Source: Brevibacillus brevis (GTDB lineage Bacteria; Bacillota; Bacilli; Brevibacillales; Brevibacillaceae). From it: a stretch of 64,000 nucleotides of DNA. Shown one piece after another: positions 11,501 to 18,459 of the stretch. A model generated the notes under the pieces. It did no database searches and was not told the DNA's origin. It worked only from the letters and a program-made list of their open reading frames with translations. The stretch is taken from contig NZ_CP030117.1 of the NCBI RefSeq assembly GCF_001039275.2, positions 3,286,001 to 3,350,000 on the forward strand, given 5' to 3'. The translations under genes were made by a program, and so were the position numbers. Position 1 is the first letter of the stretch. Each line of letters opens with the position of its first letter.

Positions 11501-12104
11501 CGAGGTCGCACTCACCACTGACTACCCCTTGACAAGCTACGTGAACAGCAACCAATGAGGTGGAACACGCAGTAAACAAGGTATAGCTGGGTCCGGTCAA
11601 ATGCAGTTTATAGGATACTCTTGTGCTCATTAAATCTTTGTCATTCAAGTGGGCGATTTCAAACTCCTCGGCTCCGTTGTGAGAGCCTGCGGATATCGAT
11701 AACGCCTCCCAGCGAAAGTGGGGACGCCCCCCCACATATACACCAATGGAGTCATTTGTCACTCCTGGAGGATAACCCGCATCCTCGAGTGCTTTCCATG
11801 TATGCTCGTGCAACAACCGGGTCTGTGGGTCCATATATTGTGCTTCATTTGGCGTATATCCGAAAAAGTTATGATCGAAATAATCACTCTCGTCAAGATA
11901 TCCTTTTGCTTTCACGAAGTCCTTCCTTTTGTACACTTCTGCTAGAACTCCGGCCTCTTCTAATTCTTTATTTGAAAAAAAAGAGATACTCTCTACGCCA
12001 TTCTTGACGTTTTGAAAAAACTGCTCAAGGTTTTTGGCCCCCGGAAAAGCACCCGACATTCCAATGATGGCGACCTCTAACCCTGTTCGTGTGTCCTCAT
12101 TCAT
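5505..12104 (-). CDS. Hybrid PKS: KS - AT(degenerate) - KR - DH - ACP - C
   Basis: 2199 residues. KS ~10-430 (TACSTSLVAVH, EAHGTGTALGD, NIGHLDSAAG). The AT-like region (~535-770) reads GVGIGEY where GxSxG is expected, so Gly615 replaces the nucleophile, and the small subdomain is largely missing. KR ~830-1260 carries TGGLGAIG near 1070 and the Ser and Tyr of SSLSSVLAPTAQVAYSAAN. A dehydratase-type hot-dog domain follows at ~1300-1545, with catalytic His in DEHRVGDRAVLPGT and Asp in HPAIIDVALV, where the usual Gln/His after DxxxQ is Val. The ACP (~1650-1720) has LGGDS. A C domain (~1755-2190) with HHIVADN closes the protein. The KR-before-DH order is unusual for a cis-AT module. The predicted product is an alpha,beta-unsaturated unit passed to the Thr module encoded 28 bp downstream. 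Start: ATG with AAAAGGAGGGTAACC upstream. Confidence 0.93.
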   Translation of the reverse strand: MNEDTRTGLEVAIIGMSGAFPGAKNLEQFFQNVKNGVESISFFSNKELEEAGVLAEVYKRKDFVKAKGYLDESDYFDHNFFGYTPNEAQYMDPQTRLLHEHTWKALEDAGYPPGVTNDSIGVYVGGRPHFRWEALSISAGSHNGAEEFEIAHLNDKDLMSTRVSYKLHLTGPSYTLFTACSTSLVAVHVACQGVVSGECDLAVAGGVSITTPSKYGYIYQDGMILSSDGHCRAFDANSTGTVVGNGIGLVILKRLEDALRDKDHIYAVIKGTAINNDGNRKVGYTAPSVDGQVEVIRAAHRVAAVDPTTISYIEAHGTGTALGDPIEVKALTKAFQTGRKNYCGLGSVKTNIGHLDSAAGIAGLIKTVLAIDNKCLLPTLHFSKPNQNLELENTPFYLVDQATEWVNSTGPLRAGVSSFGVGGTNAHVVLEEAPSPRSVQEEAEQSKLLVFSAKTEEELDHAIDDFVKYAKGNPGADLSAIAYTLQMGRAHFSYRRHVACETIQDACVALRSKSMQAIGTETKKAVPQTYFVFSEIDPRRAATLYQAGLRNTYCHEDFEALLLQTCEILGITKTTLFNVNSQAQHEQILPFLFQLALSKWLSRIGVQPTVVMGVGIGEYVASCLADVFSLEDALMLVEKRGQLLEELSGNEDDLFLLEALQAELFEAFHFTHLSQPSIPVMSYDTGKTISHEVILPDYWVNRLGECVNRQGSLVARQETGDKAQKLLFGTDGAAVENESQSTSLSLLQGNSGFEHQLLESIGHLWSNGCAIKWEEMNKHQRKSRISLPTYPFTRKKYGVEAQQLRKLTNLLKDKDDSEIVKKKPEDWLYIPSWTRSDYKETAKELPPCLFVVFATQDPEVIDWIEQIKNSGHTVVSIELGEVFTHQGGETYTVNPDSQDDLVKLLKKLPILEDRPLKIVHFWCFQHEDDAPNRQWEAREWNRLGYHTLLNLARAIGQLQLQQTIAIDIVASQVFEVIGDETVVPAKATLLGPVRVIPKEYDHIVCRLIDADRRKNQHVVRMLLQQVDNQESVNDLIAIRHAYIWEPAYKQIHLSTSVTTTSQRLKQGGVYVITGGLGAIGLHVAKFLAQKYQATLILINRSQFLPETEWDNWYELHGEEDPVSKKISILRELKTSAKKVYLYQADITDERQISQILNHILEKNKAINGIIHIAGVPDGAVIQRRTREMCESVFATKVYGTAVLQKVIEQLTLPIDFLLLFSSLSSVLAPTAQVAYSAANAFLDAFSRANTKKGFFTQTINWDTWEDTGMASLSSSFRPDSSVLPGISYKEMEHPFFQYFVKENTGRTTYVSHFQTNKDWVLDEHRVGDRAVLPGTCYVEMACAAYEALNPNLETAMHIQDVFFLTPLVLQDGADIYVRTVLIRENNGYQFTIESDSGTQNASWITHARGHIGVGRIHPRDYQLTAISDACDQNNYGKNDYNNLRESKLTYGPRWNSYSWGKFTSQQGLSLIELPQEFVGDVVSYHFHPAIIDVALVHMDHAKTSGGEYVPFSFKSIIIHGKVPEKVYSHIRCQSATQPTNKIVEFDLTIMDEQGRGIIEIEGYQVAAVTSDHQTDSPGLPMAKTVPDRSQEESLSNSVTSLTPEEGLMLFHTALATGYHQLIVSTVDLPKRLEAYKQEKVTAFDQSSSLSSAFDKTVANKQSLSLEEVEGIITSIWQAVLGHEHISGDADFFELGGDSLKVLTVAERLYQASNIKIPITVFFHSTTVEKLARYIMDTYHIAQEYTGIKKTAPQAYYPLSSAQKRLFFQQQVQPDNIAYNIPEITYMEGDFDLGKLQYAFEQIIQRHAILRTGFDVIDGEIVQIIADEVRLQVEYVVMVEGELQQAVEQFMQPFDLRHPPLMRVKVIRYETQKYVWLFDIHHIVADNISVSILQNELIQFYNGQSEDLQAVTLNYVDFVAWQNEMIRRGEYDKQTEYWLQQLSGKVQDVLLPTDFPRPSVLSYRGDIYSFYIEEELTAKLKAGMKRNTTTLFMNMLAIFNVLLQKYTGQEEMIIGASLAGRNHVDLAQMVGMFANVLPFYSRLETSASFQDYLVEVKEKSLQLFENQDVQFEILVEKLGLTHQLSTHPLFTVMLVLPDFKPAEITMNQVRIKRYPFRNPSSKFDLTLWVYDYEHRIELRMEYSTDLFTRKTIKTMTGHFLDIAKQVVENPDMLVKDIRLDAGLVKARAEALLQDGNDFVF

Positions 12105-12160
12105 GGTTACCCTCCTTTTCTCTTGGTTTCATATCTAAGCAGCAGCTTTTCCGGGCATGC

Positions 12161-13762
12161 TTATTCCTCTGCCATCAAGGTCATGGCAAAGATATGTATA
12201 TTTGGACAATCTGGCAACTTTATACGCAATATTTTTTTTCGCTGATTCAGTTCGTATTTTTGTACCAACAGCCTCACGGGGAACTCCAAAATTTTGACCT
12301 CTCCCTCTTTACGCTGCGCGCCTTTTCCTACCCATGCTGTTGTTTCACCAAATATCGGCTCCAAATACCAATCGGTAAATTGGATTGGAATGTAGCTCAC
12401 TTCGTTGTCTTCATACAAGATCTCAATTCTCTCCGCGTAACTTCCGCACTCTGAACATCCTAAGAGCATGATGCTCGAATAATAGCCTTCAGGAACCTTC
12501 ATGTCTTGCCCAGCACAAGAGATATTATCGTTTATATTCTCGCCAAACGCAGAAAGAGAAAATTCCATCCCTTCTACGTCCCATATCGTCTGATCCGGCA
12601 GTTGATCGATCAAAAAATACTCGCCCATCAGAGTCAAATCTGCTCTACAAGCAGGGGAAACCAACTGACTGAACCCTTTATTATTGCAATAATCCGAGAT
12701 ATCCATGTATTTCATCTTTCTGTGCTCAGTAGCCGTTTTCCCATGCTCCGCTTTTTCAACTACCTGATTATTCTGTGGTCTTTCTTCACAAATGGATCGT
12801 AGCTTTACGGCAATTGTTTCTTCCAGTTCTGCTACCATTCGTATTTTACTAGCAGCTCGCTTTATTAATTGGCTGTCACTCGATTGATAATATGCTTTGG
12901 TAATCATCGATAAGATAGTGCTCCACTGCGCCGCAGCATATGCTAGATCATTGATCAATGGAGCTAAGTCATCTACCTGGTACTTTGTTTTCACATATTG
13001 CAATGCGGTTGAAAAATGTTTTCTGCCGTTACTGATCGAGTACAATACGGTTAACAAAGGAGACATCCATACCTCCTTTGATCCGTTAAACTCGACCTCG
13101 ACAGTAGGCAAGTGCTCCAAAACTTCGGCAAAACTTCTCATCATATCAAATGAATTCGTTTCCTGATTCTGAAAGAGTGTCCGGCTCAATGCTTGCATGA
13201 TGAGTTGTTTCCATTCAACGCCTTCGCTAGCATCTGGAAGTTTTCGGAATAACGCAATCCCTCTGTATTCATGCTTAAAACAATGTTCGATCGGAATCGT
13301 TACATTTTTCTTTTCATAAAAGCAATCTACTAGCGTATAGCAATGATTCTCCGGATCCATCCCTACGATTAAACCGGTATGAATGGAATGGTATTTCTGG
13401 TAACCATGACTCCACTGACAATAATAGGAATCCAAATCAAAGGCAACCGGCCTAGATTCTTTCAGCTCGCTTTCCACAATAGCGACTGTATCCTGCAAGG
13501 ACTTATTCCCCATAACAATGATTTCGATGCCATGAACTTGCTTCAACAAAGTCAGCATGTCTCCAATGCCTGACGTAATGCTCTGGTATAGCTTCCCTGA
13601 ATTGTTCCATTGTGATAAGTCGAATGTAAACCCCCACGATTCTAAAAACATAAGTTCATAGTCACGCTTCCACCAAGAAGCGACTGTAACGATGGTGTCC
13701 TCTTTGCAATTTCTCGATTCATGATGAATGGGGGTAATGTCTAGGTCTAAGATTGCGTTCAC
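12161..13762 (-). CDS. BtrH N-terminal-like (papain-fold) protein inside the PKS operon
   Basis: 533 residues, GTG start with AAAAAGGTG seven bases upstream. The N-terminal third resembles the BtrH_N family: an early Cys (C19 in ESRNC), then DSYYCQWSHGYQKYHSIHTG with His residues, then a VGMD...LVDCFYE stretch. These together suggest a Cys-His-Asp papain-like site. BtrH of butirosin biosynthesis moves an acyl group from a carrier protein to an amine, so a role in acyl transfer, chain release or editing is a reasonable inference. The C-terminal ~170 residues look like a beta-sandwich ending in LPDCPNIHIFAMTL, a pattern I associate with accessory domains of glycosidases. The middle is helical and unassigned. 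It sits between two PKS genes with gaps of about 60 bp on each side, so it is co-transcribed and probably pathway-specific. Function not established. Confidence 0.7.
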   Translation of the reverse strand: MNAILDLDITPIHHESRNCKEDTIVTVASWWKRDYELMFLESWGFTFDLSQWNNSGKLYQSITSGIGDMLTLLKQVHGIEIIVMGNKSLQDTVAIVESELKESRPVAFDLDSYYCQWSHGYQKYHSIHTGLIVGMDPENHCYTLVDCFYEKKNVTIPIEHCFKHEYRGIALFRKLPDASEGVEWKQLIMQALSRTLFQNQETNSFDMMRSFAEVLEHLPTVEVEFNGSKEVWMSPLLTVLYSISNGRKHFSTALQYVKTKYQVDDLAPLINDLAYAAAQWSTILSMITKAYYQSSDSQLIKRAASKIRMVAELEETIAVKLRSICEERPQNNQVVEKAEHGKTATEHRKMKYMDISDYCNNKGFSQLVSPACRADLTLMGEYFLIDQLPDQTIWDVEGMEFSLSAFGENINDNISCAGQDMKVPEGYYSSIMLLGCSECGSYAERIEILYEDNEVSYIPIQFTDWYLEPIFGETTAWVGKGAQRKEGEVKILEFPVRLLVQKYELNQRKKILRIKLPDCPNIHIFAMTLMAEE

Positions 13763-13824
13763 AATTGATCACCTTTTTTAGTTTATGGGGAACTGTCTTG
13801 CCATTTAATTATCCATGGATCGCC

Positions 13825-16800
13825 TCACTCCTTCTTCCTTAAATGTAATTGTTTAGTTAAAAGGTCTCTTCCAACGACTTCCCGTTCTTTCAACCTTTTT
13901 TCCTCGAATTCATCATTTGCATCGTTTTCGTCTTGCTGGATTCTTTTCGCCAAACTAGAAATAGTAGGATTGGCAAAAAGATCGACAATCGGGATTTGTC
14001 TATTGAATTCTTCGTCCAATATAGATTTCATGCGTATCAGGGTTAAGGAGGTCGCTCCCAAATCAAAAAAATTATCATGGGTGCTGATCTCCTGGATTCC
14101 CAAAAACTCCTCCCAAATTTCCGCTATTCTTTGCTCGAGTTGATTGGACGGTTTTTCATAATCAACCATGGAAGAAGTATTTTTCCGTTTTTTCCGTGCG
14201 CTTTTGACCGTTACAGCATTTCCTTCAGGACTCCCCTGAAACCGAATCCATTGATCCAGCCGCATTTCCAAATCACCGGGAGAGTGGACAAGATGGTGAT
14301 AGCGATCGACTGACAGTACCCGACGAAGCGCTTCGATCCCCTCTTCCGGGGTCATAGCCAGATCACCGATCGATGACTGGTACCCTATCTCGACCTTTTC
14401 GTGATTCCGCCAAGCCTCCCAATCAATGGTTTTCCATTTCACGCTGTGTTGCTTATTTCTCTTATTCGTATAGGAATCCATGAAAACATTCGCTGCCGAG
14501 TATGCGGCAAAGCCATATCCGCCCAACACAGATGCCGTCGAAGACATGAGCAGACAGAAATCAAGTGATTTTTGTTCCAAGACTTGGTCGAGTACAAGCA
14601 ATCCGTCTATTTTGGGCTGAAAAATGGTTTGGCAGAGATCCGCATTTAACTGATCGATCGGATTCAAAAATTGATCCCCCATGTTTGCTGCACAATGGAA
14701 GACGCCATGAATAATTCCATGAGTTGCTTCGATCTCAGCAATAATATGGGACATCTGCGGGTAGTCATCGACCTGCCCTCTATAAACTTCTATGGTGGCT
14801 CCCAGTTGCTCTGCTTCCATCATTTCGCGAATTCTCATGCTCCGCGGGTCATCTTCCGGATGGTTCTTCAGCCACTCTGTCCACTCCTGTTTCAATGGGA
14901 ACGACCTCTGGATAATTGCTATCGTAGCCTGATACTGTTTGGCCAGATAACTGCCTATGATCCAACCGATCATGCCTGCTCCGCCAGTAATGACATACAC
15001 GCCGTTTTTTCGAAAAGGATCAGTCTTCGCTTCTGTCAGCTTGATCGGTTGATAGCTCGGAACCCATCTCTGGAAATGGCGATAAGCAATCAATCTGTCC
15101 GAAATCTCGTGAGCAAACTCTTCCACCACCATTTGTGCCATCCGCTTTACATCTTCCGCAGCTTCAAGCGCAGCGGTCTGAATATCGACAGTCAAATGAC
15201 GAATGTTTTGCAATTCTTGCGGAATGACATGGCCCAACCCAATGAGCGGAGAATGCTCCGGGAACAACGTTTCCTGCCCGGTGACGGCCATCGCTTCATT
15301 CGTCACAACAGCCATTCGGATGACTCTGTGCCTGTCATAACGCTGTATGCAACGAACGATATACATGATGCTATAAAAACCAGTTTGCTGCGTCTTGTGA
15401 AAAGCTAAAACATCCAAAGGTGCGCTTGATTTATGCCCTGCACTCCACAAATGGAGTACATGATCGATTTGAATGTTGTTCTCTGTCAGGCTGACAAATA
15501 GTTTTTCGTAATCCGAAGAGGAAGTCGGATTCACCGTATAAGCACGTTCGTCGATTGCAAATTCAACACCCTCATAGATGACGATTGGGATTTGACCGGT
15601 AGATGACAGCTCTCGAATGACCTCATTGCTTAACGAATCCCGATTGGCAAACACAAGAAAAGTCTGCTGATCAGCCAGCTTGGCATTGGGAGGCAATACC
15701 TTCTGCTGCCAAAGAGGGGCATAAAACCAGTCTTCTATGTGCGGCTTTTTTTGCATTATCAATTTTCTGGCGATTTGCTTGTCATTCAACATGTGAAACG
15801 GATTACCATCCAACCAATGATATTCGCGCTCAAATGGATAGGTTGGCAAAGATAGTCTATTCCGCTTCTCATATTGGTACAGCTTCATCCAATCAATGGC
15901 ATGACCTGCTCCCCAAATCTGACCCAAACGGGTGTACAGGTAATACAAATCGTCTACTTTTTCCTGTGGGTTTCGAATGATATTGAGAATCGTATGTGAC
16001 GAATCACGTTGAATAAAATAACGCAGAAGCGCACTTAGGTTCCGGTCAGGTCCCACTTCAATAAAGGTTAGCGCGTCTTCTTGCAAAATTTCTTGCAAGC
16101 CACGAGCAAATCGGATTGGATCAGTCAGTTGTCTCGCCCAGTAGTCTGGGTCTGTTGCCTCCTCGGCAGTAATCCAGTCACCGGTCATGTTGGAAATAAA
16201 AGAGATGAGTGGCGGGTGTAACGGAATCTGCTTCATCTCCTCTGCGAATGCTTGCTTGATCGGCTTCATTAAATCGGAGTGAAGCGCATGGGAAGTGTCC
16301 AACCGAATACATATTTGCCTCAACGATTTTAGCTGTTCCTCAAACTGCTCTACCGTTTCCTTGGTTCCCCCCACTACGCACGATGGTCCATTGACGATAC
16401 ATAAGGAGAGATTCGCGGGAAGCAATGGCACCAACTCTGCTTCAGTCATTGGGACACTGAGCATGGCTCCCTCTTCCGTCAGCTTTATGAGCTGCCCTCT
16501 TCTAATAATCACGCGAATGGCGTCTTCCAGTGAAAAAACACCTGCCAGGCAGGCGGCGGCAAATTCCCCAAAGCTGTAGCCGATCATATAAGCAGGTTTG
16601 ACGCCAAGTTCCATCAGATACTTTCCAAGCGCGTATTCAAAAATGAATACAACCAGTTGGCTGATATCGATCTGCTTGATTTTTTGGCTGGCTTGTTCCC
16701 AATCTGTTTGCGGAAACATCCATTCTTTTATGGACACATCCAGGTAACGGTCCAAAATTTCAAAGCAGTGATCCAGCTCTTTCTTAAATAAAGGCTCGAA

Positions 16801-18459
16801 ACGATATAATCCGAGTCCCATCTCTACATATTGATTGCCCAACCCTGGAAACATGAAGACGATTTTCTTATCTGTCTGATCGATAGCACTGGTAAAAATC
16901 TTCCGTGAACGCTTTCCTTTTTCGTTTCCAATCGTTTGTAAAATGTCAGCCAATTCATCGGTATGGTTGGCAACGATAAAGCGTCTGTGCTCGAAGGCTT
17001 TTCTTCCGATTTGAAGGGTAAACGCCAAATCAGCCAATGAGACATCCGGGTTATTGCGGATATAGTCGGTCAGATTTTTGCTGGACTGATCCAAAGCGCT
17101 TTCGCTTTTAGCTGAAATCAGGATGAGCTGAGATCCTCTGCCCTTTGACGACTTTAATAAAGTGGGTGCTTCTTCCAGAATGACATGCGCATTGGTGCCC
17201 CCTATCCCGAACGAGCTGACTCCTGCCCGCAGTGTGTCGCTGACCGTGGATAAATCGATCAGCTTGGAATTAATCACAAAGGGAGAATCGGACAAATCGA
17301 TTTTTGGATTCAGCTTTTTGAAGTGCAGGGTAGGAGGCAACAATTTATGCTGCAAACTTAGCGTTGCTTTGATAAGGCCCGCTACGCCTGCAGCAACATC
17401 GAGATGGCCGATATTAGATTTTACCGAACCAATCCTGCATACCCCTTCACCACTGCCAAATGCCGTACGTAACGCTTCCAGTTCAATCGGGTCCCCCAGT
17501 ATGGTACCTGTGCCGTGTGTCTCTACAAACTGAATGCTCTCAAAATCAACCTCAGCTAGTTGCTGCGCCGTTTGGATCACCTCAACTTGCCCTTCGACAC
17601 TCGGAGCAGTATAGGCGCTTTTTCGGGTTCCATCGTTATTAATCGCGGAGCCCTTTATCACCGCGTAGATATGATCTCCATCAGCAACTGCTTCCTCATA
17701 TCGTTTCAAAACGACGACTCCCGCCCCATTGCCTGGTACTGATCCTTGGCCCTCCTCGTCAAACGGCCTGCAATGTCCATCCGGAGACAAGATCATGCCC
17801 TCCTGATACTGATAACCCGACTTCAAAGGCAAAGAGACGCTGACACCTCCTGCCAAGGCAATATCGCATTCACCGTTTAACAATGCCTGTGCGGCAAGAT
17901 GGACAGCCACCAGCGATGTGGAGCAGGCTGTATTGACGGTAATACTCGGTCCTTTTAGATTCAGCCGATGCGAGATTTGCATGGACATAAAATCTTTGTT
18001 CGCTAACTGGTTAGCCGAAAATGGTCCGAGCAACTTGGAGCTGTCGGATAAAAAAGAAAGGGACTGCCAATAAAGATTACTGGCAGCTCCCGCATACATC
18101 CCGATCAAGCCCGAGTAAGTGTCAGCACAATACCCTGCATCCTCAAGCGCTTCCCAGACACATTCATGAAAAATACGAACTTGTGGGTCCATTACCTCGG
18201 CTTCAAGGGGAGAATAGTTAAAAAATGAAGCGTCAAAACGTTCACAGTTCTCCAGGTAGCCTTTTGCACGAACATAATCTGGACGAGAAAGCATTTCCGG
18301 GTCCATTTCACTATCCGCCAGTTCCTCCTGGGAAAAAAACGTGATCGTTTCTTTACCATTTACCAGATTGCTCCAAAAGCCTTCGATGTCCTGCGCTCCC
18401 GGGAATCTTCCCGCCATGCCAATAATGGCAATCTCGAGTCCGTTTAGTTGTTTACTCAT
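13825..18459 (-). CDS. Polyketide synthase module KS-AT-KR-ACP
   Basis: 1544 residues. KS ~8-430 (NTACSTSLVAVH, ETHGTGTILGD, NIGHLDVAAG). AT ~540-850 appears complete: FMFPGLGNQ, nucleophile motif GYSFGEF near residue 626, and HALHS at the position that is HAFH in malonyl-specific ATs, so malonyl-CoA is the likely extender. KR (nucleotide motif TGGAGMIG near 1158, then SSTASVLGGYGFAAYSAAN with Ser and Tyr) appears active. The ACP has LGATSL near 1468. No DH or ER. The module should add one malonate and leave a beta-hydroxyl on the Ser-Ser intermediate from the upstream synthetase. The ATG at 18459 overlaps the end of the preceding gene (stop at 18452), so the two are translationally coupled; a GTG at 18462 is a possible alternative start. 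Confidence 0.94.
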   Translation of the reverse strand: MSKQLNGLEIAIIGMAGRFPGAQDIEGFWSNLVNGKETITFFSQEELADSEMDPEMLSRPDYVRAKGYLENCERFDASFFNYSPLEAEVMDPQVRIFHECVWEALEDAGYCADTYSGLIGMYAGAASNLYWQSLSFLSDSSKLLGPFSANQLANKDFMSMQISHRLNLKGPSITVNTACSTSLVAVHLAAQALLNGECDIALAGGVSVSLPLKSGYQYQEGMILSPDGHCRPFDEEGQGSVPGNGAGVVVLKRYEEAVADGDHIYAVIKGSAINNDGTRKSAYTAPSVEGQVEVIQTAQQLAEVDFESIQFVETHGTGTILGDPIELEALRTAFGSGEGVCRIGSVKSNIGHLDVAAGVAGLIKATLSLQHKLLPPTLHFKKLNPKIDLSDSPFVINSKLIDLSTVSDTLRAGVSSFGIGGTNAHVILEEAPTLLKSSKGRGSQLILISAKSESALDQSSKNLTDYIRNNPDVSLADLAFTLQIGRKAFEHRRFIVANHTDELADILQTIGNEKGKRSRKIFTSAIDQTDKKIVFMFPGLGNQYVEMGLGLYRFEPLFKKELDHCFEILDRYLDVSIKEWMFPQTDWEQASQKIKQIDISQLVVFIFEYALGKYLMELGVKPAYMIGYSFGEFAAACLAGVFSLEDAIRVIIRRGQLIKLTEEGAMLSVPMTEAELVPLLPANLSLCIVNGPSCVVGGTKETVEQFEEQLKSLRQICIRLDTSHALHSDLMKPIKQAFAEEMKQIPLHPPLISFISNMTGDWITAEEATDPDYWARQLTDPIRFARGLQEILQEDALTFIEVGPDRNLSALLRYFIQRDSSHTILNIIRNPQEKVDDLYYLYTRLGQIWGAGHAIDWMKLYQYEKRNRLSLPTYPFEREYHWLDGNPFHMLNDKQIARKLIMQKKPHIEDWFYAPLWQQKVLPPNAKLADQQTFLVFANRDSLSNEVIRELSSTGQIPIVIYEGVEFAIDERAYTVNPTSSSDYEKLFVSLTENNIQIDHVLHLWSAGHKSSAPLDVLAFHKTQQTGFYSIMYIVRCIQRYDRHRVIRMAVVTNEAMAVTGQETLFPEHSPLIGLGHVIPQELQNIRHLTVDIQTAALEAAEDVKRMAQMVVEEFAHEISDRLIAYRHFQRWVPSYQPIKLTEAKTDPFRKNGVYVITGGAGMIGWIIGSYLAKQYQATIAIIQRSFPLKQEWTEWLKNHPEDDPRSMRIREMMEAEQLGATIEVYRGQVDDYPQMSHIIAEIEATHGIIHGVFHCAANMGDQFLNPIDQLNADLCQTIFQPKIDGLLVLDQVLEQKSLDFCLLMSSTASVLGGYGFAAYSAANVFMDSYTNKRNKQHSVKWKTIDWEAWRNHEKVEIGYQSSIGDLAMTPEEGIEALRRVLSVDRYHHLVHSPGDLEMRLDQWIRFQGSPEGNAVTVKSARKKRKNTSSMVDYEKPSNQLEQRIAEIWEEFLGIQEISTHDNFFDLGATSLTLIRMKSILDEEFNRQIPIVDLFANPTISSLAKRIQQDENDANDEFEEKRLKEREVVGRDLLTKQLHLRKKE

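Noticed and set aside
14671..15408. 245-codon open frame on the plus strand
   Set aside because: It lies wholly inside the KS-AT-KR-ACP gene on the other strand, has no ribosome binding site and no recognisable domain.
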